Shown here: positions 6,644-10,507 of the stretch, piece after piece
How the letters are laid out: each line of letters opens with the position of its first letter
How positions within the stretch are numbered: the stretch's first letter is position 1
Assembly (NCBI GenBank): GCA_013329355.1
Contig: DUKK01000032.1
Location: forward strand, 1 to 10,507
Direction of reading: 5' to 3'
DNA: 10,507 nucleotides
From: Candidatus Poseidoniaceae archaeon
Lineage (GTDB): Archaea > Thermoplasmatota > Poseidoniia > Poseidoniales > Poseidoniaceae
Translations under genes and position numbers: made by a program
Notes under the pieces: model-generated
What the model was told of the DNA's origin: nothing
The model's input: the letters and a program-made list of their open reading frames with translations, nothing else
Database searches by the model: none

Positions 6644-7482
6644 AAATTCTTCACCGCCTGCCGTTCTTTGCGCACGAAATATATACAACCCAACCAAAAT
6701 ATAGCAACTGTCGAACCCACAGTCAGGTATAGGTTCTCTACCGGTATACCCAATGGTTCCCCGGTGAATGCTGAACGAATCATAGTTATGTATGTCGCCA
6801 TCGGATTGATCGCCAAATATACATCTGTATACTGGCTGGGAATCCGTCCGCTTGTAATCATTTTAAGAGGATAAAATACTGGTGTGAGATAGAAACTTAT
6901 CCTGAGAAAAATTGTGACAATATGTTCAACGTCTCTTGCCTTTGTCTGCCAAATAGAGGTAAAAAAAGCCAAGCCCAAACCTAGCATAGAAGTGAGAGTA
7001 ATGGTTACTGGTAGCCATAAAATCATGGTGGTCGGAACAAGTCGATAGTGGAGTAAAAGCGGCAAAATTACCAATAAACTTAGAGATAATTGAACAATTT
7101 GGTAACCCGACTTGGAGAATAAAAAGAGCTCTCGGGGGAAATATACTTTCTTTATCATTGCAGCATTCCTCTGTAGTGCAATAGTGCCTAATGAGAACGA
7201 TTTAGCGAATAGCGACCAAAGTAATATTCCGAGTAAGATACTTAGTGGACGATAAGGATCGACATCATCCGACAAAATAGCGAATAAAATGTAAAATGTA
7301 ACCGTCAGAGCAAGAGGTTCCAATACTGACCATCCATAACCGACGATAGAATTATGATATCTGATTTTTAAATCTCTACTTATTAGGTGCCTCAGAAGAT
7401 GGTTGTAATTTCGCAAATTACGATAAATACGTATCGGAGAGAGAAGGAATGGTTTCTTTGATTCGACAGTCAAACTGGTCAT
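6640..7482 (-). CDS. ABC-2 type polysaccharide export permease (TagG/Wzm/RfbA family)
   Basis: This is a 280-residue integral membrane protein and the transmembrane half of the exporter with the ATPase just downstream. An amphipathic cytoplasmic lead carries the family hallmark: DLKIRYHNSIVGYGWSVLEP (37-56), matching the usual 'R-D-x-K-x-R-Y ... S-x-x-G-x-x-W ... P' pattern before the first helix. Hydrophobic segments lie at about 57-70, 80-95, 126-147, 153-175, 187-206 and 253-270, giving the expected six. YLTPVFYP (198-205) and INPM (225-228) are also conserved in this family. It likely moves a lipid-linked glycan across the cytoplasmic membrane. ATG at 7480-7482 is preceded by a G-rich GGAGGGGGG tract that can act as a Shine-Dalgarno sequence. 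It is the first gene of the minus-strand operon and shares the 7483-7627 spacer with the divergent dehydrogenase. Confidence 0.93.
   Translation of the reverse strand: MTSLTVESKKPFLLSPIRIYRNLRNYNHLLRHLISRDLKIRYHNSIVGYGWSVLEPLALTVTFYILFAILSDDVDPYRPLSILLGILLWSLFAKSFSLGTIALQRNAAMIKKVYFPRELFLFSKSGYQIVQLSLSLLVILPLLLHYRLVPTTMILWLPVTITLTSMLGLGLAFFTSIWQTKARDVEHIVTIFLRISFYLTPVFYPLKMITSGRIPSQYTDVYLAINPMATYITMIRSAFTGEPLGIPVENLYLTVGSTVAIFWLGCIYFVRKERQAVKNL
6651..6655 (-). promoter_or_regulatory. Ribosome binding site deciding the ATPase start at 6643
   Basis: The minus strand reads GGTGA, then 7 bases, then ATG at 6643. Together with the 4-base ATGA overlap with the permease stop, this supports a 245-residue ATPase instead of the 263-residue reading from 6697. 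Confidence 0.6.
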
Positions 7483-7578
7483 CTATCACACCCCCCTCCA
7501 TTAACAACCTGAAGGTACCACATTCTTGAATCAAACCGGTAAAATGTACGCTATGCCGGCTATTGTAAAACAAAGTAT

Positions 7579-7591
7579 GGTATTTATTACC
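7579..7591. repeat. GGTA-N5-TACC dyad, copy 1
   Basis: The sequence GGTATTTATTACC has arms GGTA and TACC around a 5-base AT spacer. A closely similar element begins 30 bases further on. Position upstream of the dehydrogenase start suggests an operator, but this is inference. Confidence 0.4.
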
Positions 7592-7608
7592 GCTATATTG
7601 AATGCTGA

Positions 7609-7619
7609 GGTATATTACC
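7609..7619. repeat. GGTA-N3-TACC dyad, copy 2
   Basis: The sequence GGTATATTACC has the same arms with a 3-base spacer and ends 8 bases before the dehydrogenase ATG. A bound protein here would cover the likely transcription start. Confidence 0.4.
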
Positions 7620-7627
7620 CCGTCCTA

Positions 7628-8977
7628 ATGGGATGGGACTCAGACTTTGCCGAGCGAGCAGATGATGCTGACCTCTGTGTTGGAATTATTGGTCTAGGAT
7701 ATGTCGGGCTACCTACAGCAATAGGGTTTCATGACGCCGGTTTTACCGTTTGGGGCGTCGATGTTTCACAGCGCACGGTCGACATGGTTTTACAAGGCAA
7801 AAATCCGACAGGAGATCCTGATGTCAACGATATTGTTCCCCATCCGGGCGCAGAAAGATGGCACATAACCACTTCAGCAGCAGAGGCTGTGCCAAATTGT
7901 GACGTTATACTAGTTACGGTTCCAACGCCGATTACCCATGACTTGAAACCCGACCTTTCTTATGTCGAGGCAGCAGGTCGAGATGTTTTCAAAAACCTCA
8001 GTAAAGGGAAACGGACAATCGTTGTGTTAGAATCGACAGTTTATCCAGGAGTAACCGCTCAGACTTGGTTACCATTAATTGAAGAACTAGGGTTAGTAAT
8101 TGGTGAAGATGTAGAGATTGCTTACTGTCCTGAGCGATTTAATCCCGGCGATGCAGCCCACGGAGTCCGCCAAGTTGCTAGGGTTATCGGTTGCTCAAAT
8201 CCTGAAATAGGAGAAATCTTGGTAGCACCATATACCAAACTGACCAGCGAGGATGTACGTTATGTTGGCAAATTAGAAGTTGCAGAAGCGGCCAAGGTGA
8301 TTGAAAATGTGCAGAGAGACATCAATATTGCCTTAGTGAACGAACTTGCAAGAATCTTCCCGGCATTAGATGTAGATGTCGAAGATGTATTGTCTGCTGC
8401 GGCAACCAAATGGAACTTCCATCGCTATACGCCTGGAGTTGGCGTAGGTGGGCACTGTATTCCGGTTGACCCATATTACATGATTCAGCGAGCTGCTGAT
8501 GTTGGCGTGCCTGCTGGCTTGATTACTGCTGCAAGGGCAGTAAATCGGTCAATGCCGAGCCACGTTGCCGGCGTCCTCAGTGACCTAATGTGGAATGCTG
8601 AGGTTCCTGCTGGTGATGCAAGAGTTCTGCTACTTGGGTGGTCTTACAAGGCAGAGGTTGGCGATCCGCGCGAAACTCCTGCTGAACCGCTTGCAGAGAC
8701 ATTAATGTCCAAAGGTATCAAAGTTGGAACTTGGGACCCACACATCGAATTCGGTGATTATCCCGAGGGTGTTGAGGTAATATCCGAAATCAATGATGCT
8801 GAAGGGTATGATATTGCTGTCTTAGTTACCGCTCACAAGGCTTGTGTAGAGTTAGATTGGGAGAGTTTACTCGAACAAATGAGGACGCCATTACTTTATG
8901 ACGGGAGGAGAGTACTTGACTTGGGTTCTCTCGAGCAAAAGGGCTGGCGCACTTATGCTGTGGGAAAGCCGGTGTGA
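7628..8977 (+). CDS. Nucleotide-sugar dehydrogenase (UDP-ManNAc/UDP-GlcNAc 6-dehydrogenase family, WecC/TviB-like)
   Basis: From ATG at 7628 the protein has 449 residues, normal for UDP-sugar 6-dehydrogenases, which oxidise C6 of a UDP-sugar to the uronic acid with two NAD+. Visible: Rossmann GLGYVGLPTA (22-31), TVPTP (97-101), ESTVYPG (135-141), YCPERFNPG (166-174), the central-helix KVIEN with Lys223 and Asn227, the catalytic cysteine in GVGGHCIPVDP (Cys277), and the C-terminal GWSYKAEVGDPRETP (337-351). YCPER and GVGGHCIPVDPYY are shared by the UDP-N-acetylhexosamine branch (WecC, WbpA, TviB), so with wecB nearby the likely product is UDP-ManNAcA. An in-frame TTG at 7526 would add 34 residues, but these lack family similarity and cover the apparent promoter. 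It is transcribed away from the export operon and ends directly against the convergent glutaredoxin gene. Confidence 0.92.
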   Translation: MGWDSDFAERADDADLCVGIIGLGYVGLPTAIGFHDAGFTVWGVDVSQRTVDMVLQGKNPTGDPDVNDIVPHPGAERWHITTSAAEAVPNCDVILVTVPTPITHDLKPDLSYVEAAGRDVFKNLSKGKRTIVVLESTVYPGVTAQTWLPLIEELGLVIGEDVEIAYCPERFNPGDAAHGVRQVARVIGCSNPEIGEILVAPYTKLTSEDVRYVGKLEVAEAAKVIENVQRDINIALVNELARIFPALDVDVEDVLSAAATKWNFHRYTPGVGVGGHCIPVDPYYMIQRAADVGVPAGLITAARAVNRSMPSHVAGVLSDLMWNAEVPAGDARVLLLGWSYKAEVGDPRETPAEPLAETLMSKGIKVGTWDPHIEFGDYPEGVEVISEINDAEGYDIAVLVTAHKACVELDWESLLEQMRTPLLYDGRRVLDLGSLEQKGWRTYAVGKPV

Positions 8978-9295
8978 TTACTGACGTCCAGCATCAAACA
9001 TTTCCCTGAGGCTACCGTCTTGTAGCATCTCCATCGCAATGTCTGAACCACCAATTAATTCACCGTGGACGAATACTTGTGGCATAGTTGGGAAATCAGA
9101 CCATGCACAGACAGCAGGAATCGCTCTAGGATCGGTCAAAATATTGACTGCTGCGAATGGTTCACCAAGTTGTTGTAAAACTTGGGCTGCGCGGTTAGAA
9201 AAACCACACTGGGCCTGATTTGGTGTCCCTTTCATGAATAACACCAAATCGTGTTCATTAACTATTGCTTGCAATTCTTCTTCCGTCCATTCCAT
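8978..9295 (-). CDS. Monothiol CGFS glutaredoxin (Grx4/GrxD family)
   Basis: This 105-residue single-domain protein binds or transfers [2Fe-2S] clusters with glutathione or another low-molecular-weight thiol as co-ligand, and often works with BolA. The active site CGFS is at 30-33, preceded by FMKGTP (20-25) with the conserved Lys22. The cis-proline motif TMP is at 70-72 and the glutathione-contacting GGSD at 82-85. The single cysteine of the active site and the five-residue insertion before it (NQAQ region) are typical of class II monothiol glutaredoxins. ATG at 9295 has AAGGAG 8 bases upstream. It lies 2 bases downstream of bolA in one operon. Its stop codon abuts the stop of the dehydrogenase gene with no base between, so no separate terminator fits there. 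Confidence 0.95.
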   Translation of the reverse strand: MEWTEEELQAIVNEHDLVLFMKGTPNQAQCGFSNRAAQVLQQLGEPFAAVNILTDPRAIPAVCAWSDFPTMPQVFVHGELIGGSDIAMEMLQDGSLREMFDAGRQ

Positions 9296-9297
9296 TT

Positions 9298-9618
9298 CTA
9301 TTTCTCCTTATTTTTCATAATTCGCTTGATGTGAACGCCCTGACCACCGCCATGCGGGTCAAACGCAGTATCACCGGCAGTCTCGGCTTGCTTTGGCGTC
9401 ATACACTTCAGATCTAAGGCGTGAATCGGATGTGGGATGTGTTGTTTCATGACAGCCAATACCTGCTTCTGACGTTGTAAAGGCCTGACTCCTTCGAAGT
9501 CTTCGGTAATTACTCGCACATGAAAATGATCGCCAGAACCATGCAGGTCGACAACCTCGACAACTGCATTGGGGACCGCTTTGAGAACTTCTGCTTCTAT
9601 CCAACTTGCATCGACCAC
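9298..9618 (-). CDS. BolA-family protein (iron-sulfur cluster trafficking partner of Grx)
   Basis: The BolA fold is clear (numbering from the longer GTG start at 9642): IEAEVLKAVPNAVVEVVDL (15-33) for the first helix and strand, GSGDHFHVRV (35-44) with the variable loop, the helix-turn FEGVRPLQRQKQVL (49-62), and IHALDLK with the invariant histidine at 74. BolA proteins bind CGFS glutaredoxins and share a [2Fe-2S] cluster; the adjacent glutaredoxin gene makes that role likely. About 25 residues follow the fold (AGDTAFDPHGGGQGVHIKR and a Lys-rich end), longer than usual. I prefer GTG at 9618 (106 residues) because GAGGTG lies 5 bases upstream and the first helix begins soon after, as in other BolA proteins. 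GTG at 9642 (114 residues) is possible but has no Shine-Dalgarno sequence. Divergent from the flippase gene. Confidence 0.9.
   Translation of the reverse strand: MVDASWIEAEVLKAVPNAVVEVVDLHGSGDHFHVRVITEDFEGVRPLQRQKQVLAVMKQHIPHPIHALDLKCMTPKQAETAGDTAFDPHGGGQGVHIKRIMKNKEK
9304..9309 (-). promoter_or_regulatory. Shine-Dalgarno sequence of the glutaredoxin gene
   Basis: The minus strand reads AAGGAG, then 8 bases, then ATG at 9295. It sits in the final codons of bolA, so the two genes are probably co-translated. Confidence 0.6.
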
Positions 9619-9623
9619 CCTCG

Positions 9624-9629
9624 CACCTC
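9624..9629 (-). promoter_or_regulatory. Ribosome binding site supporting the bolA start at 9618
   Basis: The minus strand reads GAGGTG, then 5 bases, then GTG at 9618. No comparable site precedes the upstream GTG at 9642, which favours the shorter protein. Confidence 0.45.
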
Positions 9630-9649
9630 GATAGTGCCTCACAAAAGCA

Positions 9650-9686
9650 TCATTTGAACATGTGGTATGGAGGATGATTCAAATGA
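9650..9686. promoter_or_regulatory. 9-bp perfect inverted repeat in the bolA/flippase divergent spacer
   Basis: TCATTTGAA at 9650-9658 is the exact reverse complement of TTCAAATGA at 9678-9686, with a 19-base loop; arm centres are 28 bases apart. It lies between the starts at 9618 (bolA) and 9706 (flippase). It could be a two-site operator. It lacks a T-run, so it does not look like a terminator. Confidence 0.45.
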
Positions 9687-9693
9687 ACAGTGT

Positions 9694-9698
9694 AGAGG
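9694..9698 (+). promoter_or_regulatory. Ribosome binding site of the flippase gene
   Basis: AGAGG lies 7 bases before ATG at 9706. The in-frame ATG at 9667 has no such site, which favours 9706 as the start. Confidence 0.5.
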
Positions 9699-9705
9699 CG
9701 TAAAT

Positions 9706-10507
9706 ATGGCCGAGCCAGTGACTGTGAAAACCGGTCGCGAGTTGAACATGGGCAGAGACTCGAGTTGGCTTATCGGCGCTGATGTTGTTGCCGTGTTCAT
9801 CGCTCTAATCGGACAGATTGTTTTAACTCGGGCATTGATAACTGAAGATTATGGTGTATTCATTATCGCTCTTGACGTTTTTGCTACTACTTTCTTGATT
9901 ATCGACTTAGGATTACCAACTATTTTAACGCGAGACGGAGCAAATTCCGTCAATAAAATCTGGCAGGCAATATGGCGTGTCTATCGCTTACAAGCAATCT
10001 GTATGATACCATTCGTCGCCTTCGCAATAATCGGAGTCGTCATATTTGTCGACGGTTGGCAAGACTTTCTACCACTGACTGCGATATGCATGCTCGTCGC
10101 TTTAGCGCACATCTTTTCTTACGCCCCAAGATCTGGACTGCGAGCAGCAGGTTTTGCTAAAATTGAGGCGTGGACCAAAGTCATCGAGAGATTAGTCTCT
10201 ATGCTCGGTTACCTGACATTGTATTTTCTTGGCAGCACAGTGGTTGAATTCTATGCGTTAGCATTCTTAATTGGGGCAATTACTGGATTATTTTCTGGCC
10301 TAATCTTCGCTCGCATCATTTTACGCTCTGATACCACTGATGATGATTGGATAAGTCTAGGCGACTGTTGGATTGACAATAAATCATTAATTTTAGAATC
10401 CCTACCGTTTGCTATCACTTTGGGAATACTACCCTATGTGATTCGAATTGAGAAGTTCATCGTCGCAGGTTCAATCGGTGTTGAGGCCGCGGCATTATTC
10501 CATGTCG
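9706..10507 (+). CDS. Wzx-type polysaccharide flippase (MOP superfamily), C-terminus cut by window edge
   Basis: The frame is open from 9706 to the window edge, giving 267 residues of a family that is usually 400 to 500. Hydrophobic segments lie at about 21-42, 47-70, 95-115, 121-141, 163-178, 181-205 and 233-250, separated by short polar loops. LTRALITEDYGVFIIALDV (40-58) and LGLPTILTRDGA (68-79) match the conserved opening of O-antigen and teichuronic acid flippases, where an 'R-x-L-x-x-x-x-[FY]-G' turn follows helix 1 and 'G-L-x-x-x-x-x-R' follows helix 2. Such proteins flip undecaprenol- or dolichol-linked oligosaccharides across the membrane. The start is ATG at 9706, with AGAGG 7 bases upstream; ATG at 9667 is in frame and would add 13 acidic residues (MEDDSNEQCRGVN). 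Divergent from bolA, so probably the first gene of a second glycan cluster to the right. Confidence 0.85.
   Translation, partial: MAEPVTVKTGRELNMGRDSSWLIGADVVAVFIALIGQIVLTRALITEDYGVFIIALDVFATTFLIIDLGLPTILTRDGANSVNKIWQAIWRVYRLQAICMIPFVAFAIIGVVIFVDGWQDFLPLTAICMLVALAHIFSYAPRSGLRAAGFAKIEAWTKVIERLVSMLGYLTLYFLGSTVVEFYALAFLIGAITGLFSGLIFARIILRSDTTDDDWISLGDCWIDNKSLILESLPFAITLGILPYVIRIEKFIVAGSIGVEAAALFHV

Larger units (their letters stand above)
7483..7627. promoter_or_regulatory. Divergent promoter region between the export operon and the dehydrogenase
   Basis: If the dehydrogenase starts at 7628, this 145-base spacer must carry promoters for both directions. On the plus side TATATT at 7594-7599 lies 28 to 33 bases before the ATG, and no Shine-Dalgarno sequence is properly placed; this is what an archaeal near-leaderless promoter would look like. 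On the minus side I see only weak elements. The spacer also holds GGTA...TACC dyads at 7579-7591 and 7609-7619, described as separate features. Confidence 0.45.

Noticed and set aside
6644..6697. Longer start for the export ATPase at 6697
   Set aside because: It overlaps the permease gene by 58 bases and has no family support. ATG at 6643 has GGTGA at the right distance and an ATGA overlap with the permease stop.
7543..7569. Possible bacterial -35/-10 promoter (TTTACA and TACATT) for the export operon on the minus strand
   Set aside because: The spacing is only 15 bases and the -10 match is weak; with the host domain uncertain I do not call it.
7526..7627. In-frame TTG extension that would add 34 residues to the nucleotide-sugar dehydrogenase
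   Set aside because: The extra residues have no counterpart in the family, the usual N-terminus begins shortly before GLGYVG, and the stretch contains the TATA-like element and the GGTA...TACC dyads.
9371..9604. 77-codon minus-strand open frame within bolA
   Set aside because: It is an alternative frame of bolA with a Ser/Arg/Cys-rich product typical of a frame shadow; the BolA frame has all conserved motifs.
9619..9642. Longer BolA start at GTG 9642
   Set aside because: No ribosome binding site precedes it, and the family N-terminus fits the GTG at 9618; kept only as an alternative.
9674..9703. Nine-residue leader peptide (MIQMNSVEA) just before the flippase gene
   Set aside because: A GGAGG sequence abuts its ATG with no spacing, so initiation there is unlikely, and there is no attenuator-like structure or codon bias in the peptide.
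9972..10160. 62-codon plus-strand open frame
   Set aside because: It is a shifted frame within the flippase gene, whose membrane-protein frame is open from 9706 to the window end.

Overview
The window is a surface-glycan biosynthesis and export locus next to a small iron-sulfur trafficking gene pair. It is AT-rich, gene-dense, and has almost no spacer DNA. The host cannot be fixed from sequence alone. My leading guess is a planktonic marine archaeon of the Poseidoniales (Marine Group II) type, at roughly even odds against a marine bacterium. For the archaeal reading: the dehydrogenase at 7628 has no Shine-Dalgarno sequence but a TATA-like element about 30 bases upstream, and the CGFS glutaredoxin is not a typical proteobacterial one. 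Against it: good Shine-Dalgarno sequences sit before most genes inside operons, and every family here also occurs in bacteria.

Layout. On the minus strand, from 7482 down to base 1, seven genes form one tight operon: ABC-2 polysaccharide permease, its ATPase, a long GT4 glycosyltransferase with an extra N-terminal region, UDP-GlcNAc 2-epimerase (wecB), a small SAM-methyltransferase-like protein, a second GT4 glycosyltransferase, and an NAD-dependent sugar-nucleotide epimerase cut by the window edge. Junctions are ATGA or GTGA 4-base overlaps or gaps of 1 to 13 bases. Divergent from this, on the plus strand, is a nucleotide-sugar dehydrogenase (7628-8977). The spacer between the two units (7483-7627) holds repeated GGTA...TACC dyads. 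The dehydrogenase ends with no spacer against a minus-strand pair, a BolA-like protein followed by a CGFS monothiol glutaredoxin. Divergent from bolA, a Wzx-type flippase begins at 9706 and runs off the right edge; a 9-bp perfect inverted repeat lies in that spacer.

How the genes fit together. WecB makes UDP-ManNAc from UDP-GlcNAc, and the dehydrogenase can oxidise it to UDP-ManNAcA. The 4-epimerase-like protein supplies another sugar nucleotide. The two related GT4 enzymes and the methyltransferase-like protein would build or decorate a lipid-linked glycan, and the two-component ABC transporter would export it. The flippase points to a second export route close by. The Grx-BolA pair is the known [2Fe-2S] chaperone partnership and is probably unrelated to the glycan genes. 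I see no rRNA, tRNA, CRISPR array, insertion sequence or clear terminator.
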